Shown in pieces: positions 28,829 through 39,426 of a stretch of 64,000 nt of DNA. Within the stretch, counting starts at the first letter, position 1; each line of letters opens with the position of its first letter. The notes under the pieces were generated by a model. That model worked only from the letters and a program-made list of their open reading frames with translations, was not told the DNA's origin and ran no database searches. The position numbers and the translations under genes were made by a program. This DNA is from Yoonia vestfoldensis (GTDB lineage: Bacteria; Pseudomonadota; Alphaproteobacteria; Rhodobacterales; Rhodobacteraceae), in contig NZ_CP021431.1 in assembly GCF_002158905.1 (NCBI RefSeq), forward strand, positions 1,240,001 through 1,304,000, in the 5' to 3' direction.

Positions 28829-30670
28829 CTATTGAAGCTGGGCGTTGACCGCGTCGACGGTGGCCTGGTTGATGGTGATGCGCGTGGATTGCTGGACCGC
28901 TTGCGCATAGGCGTCAAACAGGTCCTGCGCGATGCCTGCGCCGATGGATTGCGTGATCGCCGCGCGCTGGGCGGCTTGGTCGGTCGCGGTCGGGTCGGCC
29001 GCGGTGATGGCATCCAGCCGCAGGATCAGCGCGCCGTTGCCTGCGTCCACGACGCGGGCCTCGCCGGGGGTCAGGGCAAAGACCACCTCGTTAAACCCTT
29101 CGGGCGTGCCTTCGACAAAGCTGCGCCGGGTCAGGTTGGATTCCACACGCGGGGTCAGGCCCAGTGCGGCCAGGTCGGTGTCGGCGGTCAGCCCGGCTGC
29201 GATCTCGGCGGCGCGGGCCAGCACGGCATCCTGCTGGGCCTGCGCCTGCCAGCGGGCGGCGACATCGGCGCGGATCGTGTCCAGCGGCGGCACGCGCGCC
29301 GGTGTCACGCCGTCCAGCCGCAGCGCAAAGACGCCGCCATCGGACAGCACCTCGAGCTGGGGAAAGGCGCCTTCGGTCAGCGCTTCGGCGGCGTCGCGGA
29401 AATTGTCATAGGCGGCGATGCCCTCGGTGACTTGCGGGGTCCAGCTGATCTGGCCCAGCACCAGATCGGTGCGCTCTGCCAGATCCTCCAGCGTGGCCCC
29501 ACCGGCCAAAAGATCGGTGATCCGGTCGAAATCATCATTGATCACGCTGCGCGCGGCCTCGGCGGCCAATTCGGCGCGCAGATCGTCAGCGGCCTCTTGC
29601 AAGGTGACTTCTTGCGCATTCAGCACCGCATTCACCCGAAACAGAGCCGCCCCCAGCGTGGTCTGAAACGGCCCCACCACATCGCCGGGGCTGGCGGTGA
29701 AGACCGCATCAGCGGTGTCGGCGGGCAGGTCATCACGGCCCAGATCGCCCATATCCACATCAGCCAGCGTAAGCCCGCGTTCGGCCACCAGCGCGTCAAA
29801 TGTCGTCTGTGCCCCCGCCAGCCGGTCGGCGGCAGCTTGGGCTGCGGCGCGATCCGCATAGTTCAGCCGTTCGACAAGGCGGCGTTCGGGCTGGATGAAT
29901 TCGGCGATCCGGTCTTGATAAAGCGTTTCAATCGCCAGATCGGTGACATCCATCTGGTCCTGGATCATCGCGGGGGTCATCCAGGCATAGGTGATCTCGC
30001 GCGCTTCGGGCAGCAAGAACATATCCGGGTTGGCGTCATAGAAGGCGCTGATATCGGCGGCGGTGGCCCCCGGAACCGGCGCGGTCAGCAGCGCGTCGGT
30101 GACGCGCAGCAGGGTCACGTCGCGCGCCTCGGCGACATAGCGGACCAACGCATCGGCGGCGGCGGCAGAGCCGGGCACACCGGCAACGACAGAGGCCTGC
30201 AACAGGGTGCGGGCCAGATCCTCGCGGATTTCAGCCTCGAATGCGGATTCGCTCTGGCCGGTTTGCTGCAACACGAGGCGATAGGTCTCGCGGTTGAACC
30301 CGCCTGCGCCCTGAAAGGCCTGAATGGCGCTGATCCGTTCGAAAACCGCCATGTCACCGGCGGAAATGCCCATCTCTGCGGCCTCGTTATCCAGCGTGCG
30401 GGTCTGCACGACCTGCGACAGCGCCTGCCGGTCGATCCCGAAGGCCTGCGCTTGCTGGAATGAAATCTGGCTGCCGAACTGGGCCGAAAGCGCGCGGATC
30501 TGCTGGTCCAGCGTGCGCTGATAGGCGGCGACGGTGATGTCTTTTTCGCCGACCGTGCCAAGCGTGCGGATATTGCCGGTCAGCCCGCCGGTGCCAAAGC
30601 CCGCCAGCCCGACCAGCACGATCCCGACGATGATCCATGCGCCGATCTTTTTCTTTTTCTTCTCTGCCAT
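28829..30670 (-). CDS. PpiD-like periplasmic folding factor (SurA N-domain, PPIC-type)
   Basis: A 613-residue protein anchored in the inner membrane by one helix after a Lys-rich start (KKKKKIGAWIIVGIVLVGLAG, residues 4-24), with the rest in the periplasm. Residues about 25-180 match the SurA/PpiD chaperone domain. Residues about 240-360 correspond to a poorly conserved parvulin domain (ADVDMGDLGRDDLPADTADAVF resembles the family consensus). It helps outer-membrane protein folding. ATG 30670 is supported by GGAG. trpE follows directly, an arrangement common in Rhodobacteraceae. Confidence 0.87.
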   Translation of the reverse strand: MAEKKKKKIGAWIIVGIVLVGLAGFGTGGLTGNIRTLGTVGEKDITVAAYQRTLDQQIRALSAQFGSQISFQQAQAFGIDRQALSQVVQTRTLDNEAAEMGISAGDMAVFERISAIQAFQGAGGFNRETYRLVLQQTGQSESAFEAEIREDLARTLLQASVVAGVPGSAAAADALVRYVAEARDVTLLRVTDALLTAPVPGATAADISAFYDANPDMFLLPEAREITYAWMTPAMIQDQMDVTDLAIETLYQDRIAEFIQPERRLVERLNYADRAAAQAAADRLAGAQTTFDALVAERGLTLADVDMGDLGRDDLPADTADAVFTASPGDVVGPFQTTLGAALFRVNAVLNAQEVTLQEAADDLRAELAAEAARSVINDDFDRITDLLAGGATLEDLAERTDLVLGQISWTPQVTEGIAAYDNFRDAAEALTEGAFPQLEVLSDGGVFALRLDGVTPARVPPLDTIRADVAARWQAQAQQDAVLARAAEIAAGLTADTDLAALGLTPRVESNLTRRSFVEGTPEGFNEVVFALTPGEARVVDAGNGALILRLDAITAADPTATDQAAQRAAITQSIGAGIAQDLFDAYAQAVQQSTRITINQATVDAVNAQLQ

Positions 30671-30730
30671 GTCACCGCTCCGCCTGAATGATCGCGTCTG
30701 AATAAGCGGCGCGGCCCTTGGGTGCAAGGG

Positions 30731-31906
30731 TCAGACCGTGACCTTGGCAAGCCTGTCAAACAGCGCGCTGATCCCCGCGCGGTCGATATTGGCAAAGGCG
30801 ATGCGCAGCTGGCGGTCGCCCGCGGGCATATCCTTTGGCATGAACATGGTGCCGGGCAACAGCAAGATACCGGCCTGCGCCACCAGGCGCTGTGCCAGAT
30901 CGGCCGAGGATATCGCGAAAGGATGTTCCAGATAGGCAAAATAGGCCCCAACCCCCAGCAGGGACCAGCCCTGCGCGGCCAGCGCGGGGAAATGATCGCC
31001 GATCGCCGCGCGCCGGTCGAGGATTTCGGCCCGTTCGCCCGCCAGCCAGTCCGACAGGTTCTGCATCCCCCAAAGGGCGGCCCGCTGCCCTATCTGGTTG
31101 GGGCAGATCGCCACGGTATCGAGGAATTTCTCGATCTCGGCCATCCGCGCAGGGTTGGTCAGCACCGCGCCGATGCGGTGGCCGGTCAGCCGGTAGGCCT
31201 TGGAAAAGGAATAAAGCTGGATCAGCGTGTCATCCCATGCGGGATCGCTGAACAGGTCATGCGGGGCCTGCATGCGGCTGTCGAAATCGCGGTAGGTTTC
31301 ATCCACGATCAGCGCGATGCCATGTGCGCGGGCCAGATCCATGAAGGCGCGCAATGTGCTGGCGGGATATTCCACGCCGCAGGGGTTATTGGGGCTGACC
31401 AGCACGATGGCGCGGGTCCGCTGCGTGATCAGCGCCGCCGCATCCTGCGCGCTGGGCACCATATCCGCGCCGCAGACCAGCGGCACAGTGCCGACCCCGG
31501 CCATATCCAGCCACATGCGATGGTTGAAATAATAGGGGACCGGCAGGATCACCTGATCGCCTTCACCGCAAAGTGCGGCAATGGCCGCGGCAAAGGCCTG
31601 GTTGCAGCCCGAGGTGATGCCGACCTGATCTGCGGTGATCTGGCCGCCATAGGCCGCCGACCATTGCGCCGCGATTTCATCGCGCAGCGCGGGCAGCCCC
31701 AGGACCGGACCATAGAGATGGGCACCGGTATCCTGCATCATGATGCAGGCCACGGCCTCGCGCAGGGCCAGCGGCGGGGCCGCGACGGGGGCGGCCTGGC
31801 TGACGTTGATCAGGGGCCGGTCTGCGGGATGCGTCACCCCGTCCAGCCAGCGCCGCGCCGCCATCACGGGCGGGGTGAAGGTGGCGGCGGTGCGGGATCG
31901 GGTCAT
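30731..31906 (-). CDS. PLP-dependent aminotransferase, class I/II
   Basis: A 391-residue fold-type I aminotransferase. The PLP-binding Lys is about 236 in YSFSKAYRLTGHRIG. The SPNNPCG loop is at about 171-177, Asp 202 is in VDETYRDFD, and the C-terminal Arg lies in the RQLRIAFANI segment. The family includes aspartate, aromatic and alanine aminotransferases, and the amino acid substrate is not predictable. It ends 60 bp before ppiD on the same strand. Confidence 0.9.
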   Translation of the reverse strand: MTRSRTAATFTPPVMAARRWLDGVTHPADRPLINVSQAAPVAAPPLALREAVACIMMQDTGAHLYGPVLGLPALRDEIAAQWSAAYGGQITADQVGITSGCNQAFAAAIAALCGEGDQVILPVPYYFNHRMWLDMAGVGTVPLVCGADMVPSAQDAAALITQRTRAIVLVSPNNPCGVEYPASTLRAFMDLARAHGIALIVDETYRDFDSRMQAPHDLFSDPAWDDTLIQLYSFSKAYRLTGHRIGAVLTNPARMAEIEKFLDTVAICPNQIGQRAALWGMQNLSDWLAGERAEILDRRAAIGDHFPALAAQGWSLLGVGAYFAYLEHPFAISSADLAQRLVAQAGILLLPGTMFMPKDMPAGDRQLRIAFANIDRAGISALFDRLAKVTV

Positions 31907-31931
31907 GCGCTGTCCTTTGGGGCGGGCAAAA

Positions 31932-31970
31932 ACTTTGATGCCTCCGGCGGGGATATTTGGGCTCGGAAGA
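31932..31970 (-). repeat. 3'-end repeat element, copy 3 (after gpt), type B
   Basis: The minus strand reads CTTCCGAGCCCAAATATCCC then CGCCGGAGGCATCAAAGT, starting 8 nt after the gpt stop. It has the same frame as type A (CTTC, spacer, AAATA, CTCC/CCCC, GGAGG) but different spacer bases. It pairs with copy 5. Confidence 0.7.
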
Positions 31971-31978
31971 TGGGCTGA

Positions 31979-32482
31979 TCAATCCTTGCCGCGGTAAGGT
32001 TCGACATATTGCAGCGCCATGTCCCAGGGGAAAAAGATCCATGTGTCCTGCGACACTTCGGTGATGAAGGTCTGGACCTGCGGGCGGCCTTTGGGTTTGG
32101 CATAGACCGTTGCGAAATGCGCGCGTGGATAAAGCGCGCGCACCAGTTCCAGCGTCTTGCCGCTGTCGACCAGATCATCGACGATCAGGATGCCGGTGCC
32201 ATCGCCCATCAAGGCGGCATCGGGGGCCTTGAGCACGCGGGCTTCGGATTGGGTCTGGTTGTCGTAGCTTTTCACGCTGATCGTATCGACAGTGCGGATA
32301 TCAAGCTCGCGCGCGACGATCATCGCGGGGGCCATGCCGCCACGGGTGATCGCCACCACCGCGCGCCAATTGCCATCGTCGGGCCCATGCCCGTCCAGCC
32401 GCCAGGCCAGCGCGCGGCTGTCGCGGTGGATCTGGTCCCAGGAGATGTGAAAGCCTTTTTCATGCGGCAGCCGGTCGGTCAT
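31979..32482 (-). CDS. gpt: Xanthine phosphoribosyltransferase
   Basis: A 167-residue purine salvage enzyme converting xanthine or guanine to XMP or GMP. The PRPP-binding loop is [19 protein letters not shown] (about 97-115). The tail ends [18 protein letters not shown], as in Gpt-type enzymes. I chose ATG 32482 because AAGGA precedes it and it lies 4 bp after the fabI stop. The in-frame start at 32512 would overlap fabI. Confidence 0.92.
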   Translation of the reverse strand: MTDRLPHEKGFHISWDQIHRDSRALAWRLDGHGPDDGNWRAVVAITRGGMAPAMIVARELDIRTVDTISVKSYDNQTQSEARVLKAPDAALMGDGTGILIVDDLVDSGKTLELVRALYPRAHFATVYAKPKGRPQVQTFITEVSQDTWIFFPWDMALQYVEPYRGKD

Positions 32483-32486
32483 GGCG

Positions 32487-33293
32487 TCAATCCTTGGTGA
32501 TATCGGGGGCATCGACGGCTTTCATGCCGACGACATGATAGCCTGCATCGACATGCAGCACCTCGCCGGTGACCGCGCTGGCCAGATCCGACAAAAGGTA
32601 GAGCGAGGATTTGCCCACCTCGTCCTGCGTCACGGTGCGCCGCAGGGGCGAGTTATATTCGTTCCATTTCATGATATAGCGGAAATCACCAATGCCCGAG
32701 GCCGCCAGCGTCTTGATCGTGCCGGCGCTGATCGCGTTGACGCGGATGTTTTTCTTGCCCAGATCCTCGGCCAGATAGCGGACGGAAGCTTCCAATGCGG
32801 CCTTGGCGACGCCCATCACATTGTAATGCGGCATCACCTTTTCGGCGCCGTAATAGGTCAGCGTCAGGCAGGAGCCGCCATCGGTCATCATCTTTTCGGC
32901 GCGCTGCACCACGGCGGTGAAGGAATAGACCGAGATATCCATCGACATCAGGAAATTGCTGCGGCTGGTATCGACATAGCGGCCGCGCAATTCGTTCTTG
33001 TCGGAAAACCCGATCGCATGGACCACGAAATCGAGCTTGCCCCATTTCGCCTCGAGTGCGGCGAAGAGCGCGTCAATCGAGGCCTCGTCGCCCACATCGC
33101 AGGGCAGCACCGTGTCAGAGCCGAGCGATTGCGCCAGCGGCCCGACGCGTTTCTGAAGCGCCTCGCCCTGGTAGGAAAAGGCCAGCTCTGCCCCGGCCTC
33201 GGCGCAGGCCTTGGCGATGCCCCAGGCGATGGATTTGTCATTCGCAAGCCCCATGATCAGCCCGCGCTTGCCTTGCATCAATTGTGACGTCAT
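32487..33293 (-). CDS. fabI: Enoyl-[acyl-carrier-protein] reductase (NADH) FabI
   Basis: A 268-residue short-chain dehydrogenase for the last step of fatty-acid elongation and the target of triclosan-type inhibitors. It has the nucleotide-binding stretch [13 protein letters not shown] (about 13), the active-site pattern Tyr-x6-Lys in [17 protein letters not shown] (about 151-167), and [21 protein letters not shown] 33293 has GAAGGG upstream. The gene pair fabI-gpt is transcribed away from pdxH, with a 151-bp divergent promoter region. Confidence 0.96.
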   Translation of the reverse strand: MTSQLMQGKRGLIMGLANDKSIAWGIAKACAEAGAELAFSYQGEALQKRVGPLAQSLGSDTVLPCDVGDEASIDALFAALEAKWGKLDFVVHAIGFSDKNELRGRYVDTSRSNFLMSMDISVYSFTAVVQRAEKMMTDGGSCLTLTYYGAEKVMPHYNVMGVAKAALEASVRYLAEDLGKKNIRVNAISAGTIKTLAASGIGDFRYIMKWNEYNSPLRRTVTQDEVGKSSLYLLSDLASAVTGEVLHVDAGYHVVGMKAVDAPDITKD

Positions 33294-33444
33294 CAGAGCA
33301 CCCTTCACGATTTGTTTCACGGTCCCTAGCACGGTCATCTGCCGGTTGCCTAGATGCCAGCAACGCGCGCGCCCCACCTTAAAGCGGTTGATACTGGTGG
33401 TTTTTGATCCTAAGCCTAGCGATTGGGGTATGGGGAGATCGGAA

Positions 33445-34050
33445 ATGTCTGATCGCGCTGGTATTTTTTCGGGTGACGATCCGTTTGTCCTTGCAGGGCA
33501 ATGGCTGGCGGCTGCGGCCGAATCAGAAATGTCCGATCCCAATGCAATCGCCTTGGCCACGGTCGATGCCACGGGTCTGCCGAATGTCCGGATGGTGCTT
33601 TTGAAAGAGATTGAACCGGACGCCTTTGTTTTTTATACCAATTACGAGAGTCGCAAGGCCGTCGAAATTGATGCGACCGGCAAGGCGGCCTTTGTGATGC
33701 ATTGGAAATCCCTGGCGCGCCAAATCCGCGTCCGGGGGCTTGTCACGCGCGAGGATGGGCCGATTGCGGATGCATATTATGCGTCCAGATCGCTGCCGAG
33801 CCGGATTGGCGCCTGGGCGTCGCGGCAATCGCAGCCGCTTGAATCGCGCGGCATATTGATGGCAGAGGTCGCAAAAAAGACCCTGCAACTGGGAACAAAT
33901 CCGGCGCGCCCGCATTATTGGGGTGGGTTTCGGATCATTCCGCTTGAAATAGAATTCTGGGCGGATGGTGCTTTTCGTCTACATGACCGGTTCCGCTGGT
34001 CGCGTCAGACAAAAGACGACGATTGGAAGATCACCCGCCTGAACCCCTGA
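33445..34050 (+). CDS. pdxH: Pyridoxamine 5'-phosphate oxidase
   Basis: A 201-residue FMN-dependent oxidase making pyridoxal phosphate. It has [16 protein letters not shown] (about 43), [12 protein letters not shown] (about 65), [14 protein letters not shown] (about 84) and the C-terminal [14 protein letters not shown]...RLHDRFRW. The start at 33445 follows GGAG with 8-nt spacing. An in-frame ATG at 33430 is less likely. It is divergent from fabI. Confidence 0.95.
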   Translation: MSDRAGIFSGDDPFVLAGQWLAAAAESEMSDPNAIALATVDATGLPNVRMVLLKEIEPDAFVFYTNYESRKAVEIDATGKAAFVMHWKSLARQIRVRGLVTREDGPIADAYYASRSLPSRIGAWASRQSQPLESRGILMAEVAKKTLQLGTNPARPHYWGGFRIIPLEIEFWADGAFRLHDRFRWSRQTKDDDWKITRLNP

Positions 34051-34164
34051 GGGTCCGGCAAGCAGATCGGCCCGGATCAGCCTGGTTTGGGGATTGGGGC
34101 CTGCGGTGGAACGAAAGTGTATGGGCGCGGGACGGCAGATGTGCCGCGTCAAAAGGAAGATGAG

Positions 34165-34692
34165 ATGGAAACGCAAGAAACCGCCTACCTTCGGCGGGTG
34201 CAAGGTCAGGTAAAGTGGTTCGATCCGACAAAGGGTTTCGGCTTTGTCATCGCTGAACTGGGCGGCCCGGATATTTTGCTGCATGCCAATGTGCTGCGCA
34301 ATTTCGGGCAAGGCTCGGTCGTGGATGGATCGCGGATCGATCTGATGGTGCAGGATACCCAGCGTGGGTTGCAGGCGGTCGAGGTGATCTCGATCACGCC
34401 GCCGCATGCGGATGCGGGATTGCCGCTGCGCGATATGTCCGATTTCACCCCCGAGGATATCGCCAAACGCGCGATTGAACCGGCCCGCGTCAAATGGTTC
34501 GACAAGGCCAAGGGATTCGGCTTTGCCAATGTCTTTGGCAGTTCGGATGATGTGTTCATCCATATCGAGGTCTTGCGCCGGTCCGGCCTGTCGGATCTGC
34601 AATCGGGCGAGGCGATCGGCCTGCGCCTGGTGGATGGCGAACGCGGGCGCATGGCAATCGACGTGGTCGGTTGGGAAGCTGCGGCCAAATGA
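34165..34692 (+). CDS. Double cold-shock-domain protein
   Basis: A 175-residue protein with two cold-shock domains. The first has VKWFDPTKGFGFVIAELGGPDILLH (about 15-40) and the second VKWFDKAKGFGFANVFGSSDDVFIH (about 108-133). Both keep the RNP1-like KGFGF. Cold-shock domains bind single-stranded nucleic acid and often act as RNA chaperones. A strong AAGGAAG precedes the ATG. The stop overlaps the next gene by ATGA. Confidence 0.92.
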   Translation: METQETAYLRRVQGQVKWFDPTKGFGFVIAELGGPDILLHANVLRNFGQGSVVDGSRIDLMVQDTQRGLQAVEVISITPPHADAGLPLRDMSDFTPEDIAKRAIEPARVKWFDKAKGFGFANVFGSSDDVFIHIEVLRRSGLSDLQSGEAIGLRLVDGERGRMAIDVVGWEAAAK

Positions 34693-35165
34693 AATCGCTG
34701 ATTCTCGCGCTGGTTCTGGGGGCGGTCGCACAGCTGGCCGCCGCCGCCTGCGCCGAGGATCGCGTCACGATTCGGGGCGATTGGGGGCAGGCGACATTCA
34801 CGGTCGAGATCGCCGATACCCCCGCAACCCGCGCCCGTGGCCTGATGTATGTCGAAACCATGCCGCGCATGGCGGGGATGCTGTTCATCTATGACCGCCC
34901 GCAGCCGGTCAGTTTCTGGATGAAAAACACGCTTATTCCGCTTGATATGATCTTTGCCAGCCCCGCAGGCGAGATCCTGCGCGTGCATGAAAATGCCATC
35001 CCCGGCGATCTGACACCGATTCCCGGCGGGGACGGCGTGCAGATGGTGCTGGAGATCAATGGCGGGCTGAGCGCGCGGTTGGGAATCGCCGCGGGCGATA
35101 TCATGCAGCACCCCGCCTTTGGCCCTGACGCAATTTCACCTTGTGGCGAAAAGACCGACAGTTAG
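34689..35165 (+). CDS. DUF192 family exported protein
   Basis: A 158-residue protein with a signal peptide (residues 1-22, MKSLILALVLGAVAQLAAAA). The DUF192 domain includes RARGLMYVETMPRMAGMLF, VSFWMKNTLIPLDMIF, and VLEINGGLSARLGIAAGD. The family function is not established. It is consistently paired with a cold-shock protein in this group and is translationally coupled here by ATGA. Confidence 0.88.
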   Translation: MKSLILALVLGAVAQLAAAACAEDRVTIRGDWGQATFTVEIADTPATRARGLMYVETMPRMAGMLFIYDRPQPVSFWMKNTLIPLDMIFASPAGEILRVHENAIPGDLTPIPGGDGVQMVLEINGGLSARLGIAAGDIMQHPAFGPDAISPCGEKTDS

Positions 35166-35208
35166 GGCTTTTCAAATCAGTTGAGGGGGTCTAAAGACAG
35201 CCTCGGTT

Positions 35209-35285
35209 CGGGGCGTAGCGCAGCCTGGTAGCGCATCTGTTTTGGGAACAGAGGGTCGGGAGTTCGAATCTCTCCGCCCCGACCA
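35209..35285 (+). tRNA. tRNA-Pro (anticodon TGG)
   Basis: A 77-nt cloverleaf. The acceptor arms CGGGGCG (35209-35215) and CGCCCCG (35275-35281) pair perfectly, with A discriminator and genomic CCA (35283-35285). The anticodon loop TTTGGGA gives anticodon TGG, and the T loop is GTTCGAATC. The intervening D arm is GCGCAGCCTGGTAGCGC. Confidence 0.96.
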
Positions 35286-35565
35286 TAAATCCAAGTTGAA
35301 AATCTTAAATGCGGTGATCTGGCAACAGCGCCCCTTGGCTTTGCCGGATCGCGCTTGGCTGTGGCAATTCTGCCCGTTCAACAGGCATATCACGGTATGC
35401 AATTCATCCCATCCCCGAGAATGCGCCGCTAAGCCAAACGTTCCAAAGGCTTTCTTTGCGCCACTTCGCCTGCATGTCCTGTGGGCTATTCGGTGGATGA
35501 ATCATCGCGCTGGCGGGGCTGCATCCCTGCCGCGGGGCGTCAATCGAAATAATCTGTATTTGGTG

Positions 35566-35580
35566 TTAAAAATGCGTTGA
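35566..35580 (+). promoter_or_regulatory. CtrA-like site upstream of nrdJ
   Basis: TTAA (35566-35569), 7 bp, TTGA (35577-35580). It has one mismatch to the CtrA consensus and the same half-site pattern as the site before the lysis cassette. CtrA or cell-cycle control of ribonucleotide reductase would be plausible. Confidence 0.3.
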
Positions 35581-35624
35581 CCCACTAGGGATAGATGCGT
35601 CACCTTATGCGAGCCGCTCAAACA

Positions 35625-35640
35625 TCACCATATGTTGTGT
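35625..35640. promoter_or_regulatory. Candidate NrdR box upstream of nrdJ
   Basis: TCACCATATGTTGTGT matches 13 of 16 positions of the NrdR consensus ACACWATATATWGTGT. NrdR represses ribonucleotide reductase genes when dATP is high. The box lies 178 bp before the nrdJ ATG. Confidence 0.6.
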
Positions 35641-35817
35641 CGGCACGGGGACGATTCATCAGCCAGGCGCGACGCCGGAACGTGTTTTCTGACAGACCAT
35701 GCGCTGCATGGCCCTGTCCGGCACCGTCTGATGCAATCAGCTTTGAAGCTTGCGCCGGGAACACGGTGCTTAACAGATGCGGGCCGCAACGTCGGTCATC
35801 CAACAAGGGGCAGAGAC

Positions 35818-38800
35818 ATGAAGATCGAACGGAATTTCACGACAGACGGCGCGGACGCTTATGCAGCACTGGCGTTCAAGACCACGACCTCCGAGATCCG
35901 CAACCCGGATGGCACGATCGTGTTCAAGCTTGATGATTGCGAAATTCCCGCAAGCTGGAGCCAGGTTGCATCCGATGTGATCGCGCAGAAATATTTCCGC
36001 AAGGCGGGCGTGCCTTCGGCGACCAAGAAGATCAAGGAAAAGGGCGTGCCTGAATTCCTCTGGCGGTCTGTTCCGGCAAAGGACGCGACTTTTGGCGGCG
36101 AAACATCCGCCAAGCAGGTGTTTGACCGTCTGGCCGGGGCCTGGACCTATTGGGGCTGGAAAGGTGGCTATTTCACCACCGAAGAAGATGCGCGCGCCTA
36201 TTTCGATGAAATGCGTTACATGCTGGCCAGCCAGCGCGCCGCGCCCAACAGCCCGCAATGGTTCAACACCGGCCTGCATTGGGCTTATGGCATCGATGGT
36301 CCGGCACAGGGCCATTATTATGTCGATTACCAGACCGGCGAGCTGACCAAATCCACATCTTCCTACGAACATCCCCAGCCGCATGCCTGTTTCATCCAAT
36401 CCGTCGCTGACGATCTGGTCAATGAAGGCGGCATCATGGATCTGTGGGTGCGCGAAGCCCGCCTGTTCAAATACGGCTCTGGCACCGGCACCAACTTTTC
36501 ATCCTTGCGCGGCGAGGGCGAGAAATTGTCCGGCGGCGGCAAATCATCGGGCCTGATGGGGTTCCTGAAAATCGGCGACCGTGCGGCCGGTGCGATCAAA
36601 TCGGGCGGCACCACGCGGCGCGCGGCCAAGATGGTCATCGTCGATGCCGATCACCCCGATATCGAGGAATTCATCAACTGGAAGGTGATCGAGGAGCAAA
36701 AGGTTGCTTCCATCGTCGCCGGGTCCAAGATGCATGAACGCTATCTGAACGCGATCTTTGCGGCGATCAAGGCATGGGATGGCTCGTCCGAGGCCGCCTA
36801 TGACCCCAAGACGAATGAAACGCTGGCGCAGGCCGTCAAGGATGCCAAACGTTCTGCCATCCCTGAAACCTATATCAAGCGCGTGCTGGATTACGCCAAG
36901 CAAGGCCATACCAGCATCGAATTCCCGACCTATGACACCGATTGGGATTCGGAAGCCTATTCATCCGTTTCCGGCCAGAATTCCAATAACTCGATCCGCG
37001 TGACCGATGCCTTCCTGAAAGCCGTCGAGAATGACGAGATGTGGAAGCTGATCAACCGCAAGAACGGTGAAGTTGCGAAAATAATCAAGGCGCGTGATCT
37101 GTGGGAACAGGTGGGCCATGCGGCTTGGGCCTGTGCCGATCCGGGCATCCAGTACCACGACACCGTCAACGCCTGGCATACCTGCCCCGAAGACGGCGCG
37201 ATCCGCGGATCGAACCCCTGTTCGGAATATATGTTCCTTGACGATACGGCCTGTAACCTTGCCTCCATGAACCTGCTGACCTTCTACAAGGACGGGCAGT
37301 TCCAGGTCGAAGATTACATGCATGCCACCCGTCTGTGGACCGTGACGCTGGAAATCTCGGTGATGATGGCGCAATTCCCGTCGAAAGAAATCGCGCAGCG
37401 GTCCTATGATTTCCGCACGCTGGGTCTGGGCTATGCCAATATCGGCGGTTTGCTGATGAATATGGGCCTTGGCTATGACAGCGCCGAAGGCCGCGCCATG
37501 GGCGCCGCGCTGACCGCGATCATGACCGGCGTATCTTATGCGACATCGGCCGAAATGGCGGGCGAGCTGGGCGCATTCCCCGGCTATGCCAAGAACGCCA
37601 AACATATGCTGCGCGTGATCCGCAACCACCGCAACGCCGCCTATGGCAAGGCCGATGGCTATGAGGCGCTGGATGTGAAGCCCGTGCCGCTGGACCATGC
37701 CAATTGCCCTGACGACCGTCTGGTCAAGCTGGCCGTCGAAAGCTGGGACGAGGCGCTGCGCCTTGGCGAAAAGCACGGCTATCGCAATGCGCAGGTCAGC
37801 GTGATCGCGCCCACCGGCACTATCGGTCTGGTGATGGATTGCGACACGACCGGGATCGAGCCTGATTTCGCGCTGGTGAAATTCAAGAAACTGGCCGGCG
37901 GCGGTTATTTCAAGATCATCAACCAATCGGTGCCGGCCGCGCTGGAAAAGCTGGGCTATGGACCGGCCCAGATCGAGGAAATCATCGCCTATGCGGTGGG
38001 TCACGGATCAATGGGGCAGGCGCCCGCGATCAACCACACCTCGCTGATCGGGCATGGGTTCGGGCAGGCGGAACTGGATAAGGTCGAAGGGGCTTTGCGG
38101 TCCGCTTTCGATATCCGCTTCGTGTTCAACCAATGGACCCTGGGCAGTGATTTCTGCACCAAGACCTTGGGCATCCCCGAGGCCAAGCTGAATGACCCGA
38201 CCTTTGATCTGCTGCGCCACCTTGGCTATACCAAGCAGGATATCGAGGCCGCCAATGACCATGTCTGCGGCACCATGACGCTCGAAGGCGCGCCATTCCT
38301 GCGCGAAGAACATTACAACGTCTTCGATTGCGCCAATCCCTGCGGCAAGAAAGGCAAGCGTTATCTGAGCGTTGACAGCCATATCTATATGATGGCGGCG
38401 GCGCAGTCGTTTATCTCGGGCGCGATTTCCAAGACGATCAACATGCCCAATGACGCGACAATCGAGGATTGCCAGAAAGCCTATGAACTGTCGTGGTCGC
38501 TGGGTGTGAAGGCCAATGCGCTGTACCGTGACGGATCGAAATTGTCGCAGCCTCTGGCCTCTGCCTTGGTCGAGGATGATGATGACGCGCGCGAGGTGCT
38601 GGAAAGCGGCAACCACCATGAAAAGGCCGCCGTGCTGGCCGAAAAGATCGTGGAAAAGATCATCGTTCAGGAAATCCGCAACCGCGAACGCGAAAAGATG
38701 CCGCAGCGGCGCAAGGGCTATACCCAAAAGGCCATTGTCGGCGGGCATAAGGTCTATCTGCGCACCGGCGAATATGAAAACGGCCAGCTGGGCGAGATTT

Positions 38801-39426
38801 TCATCGACATGCATAAGGAAGGCGCCGGTTTCCGCGCGATGATGAACAATTTCGCCATCGCCGTGTCCGTGGGCTTGCAATATGGCGTGCCGCTGGAGGA
38901 ATTCGTGGATGCCTTCACCTTCACCAAATTCGAACCCGCAGGCATGGTGCAGGGCAATGACAGCATCAAGAATGCGACCTCGATCCTGGATTATATCTTC
39001 CGCGAACTCGCTGTCAGCTATCTTGACCGCACCGATCTGGCGCATGTGAAACCCGAAGGGGCGGCCTTTGACGATATCGGCCGGGGCGAGGCGGAAGGTG
39101 TTTCCAACGTACGCACGCCCAGCGAAAACGCGGCGTCACGGTCGCTCGAGGTGCTGAAACAGATCTCCTCGACCGGTTATCTGCGCAAGCGGATGCCACA
39201 GGACCTGATGGCGCTGCAAACCGGCGTCAGCAATGCCGCCTTGGTCAGCGGCACGGCGACGATGACTGCCGTGGTCACGGAAACCGCGACGCTGTCCGCC
39301 CGCGACAAGGCCAAGATGCAAGGCTATGAGGGCGATCCCTGCGGCGAATGCGGCAATTACACGCTGGTGCGCAACGGGACCTGCATGAAGTGCAACACCT
39401 GCGGCGGGACCAGCGGCTGCAGCTAA
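35818..39426 (+). CDS. nrdJ: Adenosylcobalamin-dependent ribonucleotide reductase NrdJ (class II)
   Basis: A 1202-residue enzyme that reduces ribonucleotides to deoxyribonucleotides using B12, with or without oxygen. The central barrel carries [22 protein letters not shown] (about 464-485) with the active-site residues. The first redox cysteine lies in the N-terminal ACFIQSV-type stretch. The C-terminus has the [19 protein letters not shown] zinc-ribbon and a terminal cysteine region GGTSGCS. AAGGGG precedes ATG 35818. The B12 biosynthesis genes cobA, cobB, cbiD and cobK lie 12-16 kb downstream. Confidence 0.96.
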   Translation: MKIERNFTTDGADAYAALAFKTTTSEIRNPDGTIVFKLDDCEIPASWSQVASDVIAQKYFRKAGVPSATKKIKEKGVPEFLWRSVPAKDATFGGETSAKQVFDRLAGAWTYWGWKGGYFTTEEDARAYFDEMRYMLASQRAAPNSPQWFNTGLHWAYGIDGPAQGHYYVDYQTGELTKSTSSYEHPQPHACFIQSVADDLVNEGGIMDLWVREARLFKYGSGTGTNFSSLRGEGEKLSGGGKSSGLMGFLKIGDRAAGAIKSGGTTRRAAKMVIVDADHPDIEEFINWKVIEEQKVASIVAGSKMHERYLNAIFAAIKAWDGSSEAAYDPKTNETLAQAVKDAKRSAIPETYIKRVLDYAKQGHTSIEFPTYDTDWDSEAYSSVSGQNSNNSIRVTDAFLKAVENDEMWKLINRKNGEVAKIIKARDLWEQVGHAAWACADPGIQYHDTVNAWHTCPEDGAIRGSNPCSEYMFLDDTACNLASMNLLTFYKDGQFQVEDYMHATRLWTVTLEISVMMAQFPSKEIAQRSYDFRTLGLGYANIGGLLMNMGLGYDSAEGRAMGAALTAIMTGVSYATSAEMAGELGAFPGYAKNAKHMLRVIRNHRNAAYGKADGYEALDVKPVPLDHANCPDDRLVKLAVESWDEALRLGEKHGYRNAQVSVIAPTGTIGLVMDCDTTGIEPDFALVKFKKLAGGGYFKIINQSVPAALEKLGYGPAQIEEIIAYAVGHGSMGQAPAINHTSLIGHGFGQAELDKVEGALRSAFDIRFVFNQWTLGSDFCTKTLGIPEAKLNDPTFDLLRHLGYTKQDIEAANDHVCGTMTLEGAPFLREEHYNVFDCANPCGKKGKRYLSVDSHIYMMAAAQSFISGAISKTINMPNDATIEDCQKAYELSWSLGVKANALYRDGSKLSQPLASALVEDDDDAREVLESGNHHEKAAVLAEKIVEKIIVQEIRNREREKMPQRRKGYTQKAIVGGHKVYLRTGEYENGQLGEIFIDMHKEGAGFRAMMNNFAIAVSVGLQYGVPLEEFVDAFTFTKFEPAGMVQGNDSIKNATSILDYIFRELAVSYLDRTDLAHVKPEGAAFDDIGRGEAEGVSNVRTPSENAASRSLEVLKQISSTGYLRKRMPQDLMALQTGVSNAALVSGTATMTAVVTETATLSARDKAKMQGYEGDPCGECGNYTLVRNGTCMKCNTCGGTSGCS

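Larger units (their letters stand above)
35286..35817 (+). other. Non-coding leader and promoter region of nrdJ
   Basis: 532 bp between tRNA-Pro and nrdJ without a convincing gene. The first 250 bp show no recognisable motif. From 35551 on there are a CtrA-like site (35566-35580), a NrdR box (35625-35640) with a weaker possible second box (AATCTGTATTTGGTGT, 35551-35566), and a structured leader. The leader segment GGGAACACGGTG (35757-35768) followed by GGGCCGCAACG (35781-35791) resembles parts of cobalamin riboswitches, but no full fold was verified. Confidence 0.5.

Noticed and set aside
28820..30463. A 547-residue plus-strand frame opposite ppiD
   Set aside because: It is a shadow of ppiD. 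No domain, no promoter, and biased composition.
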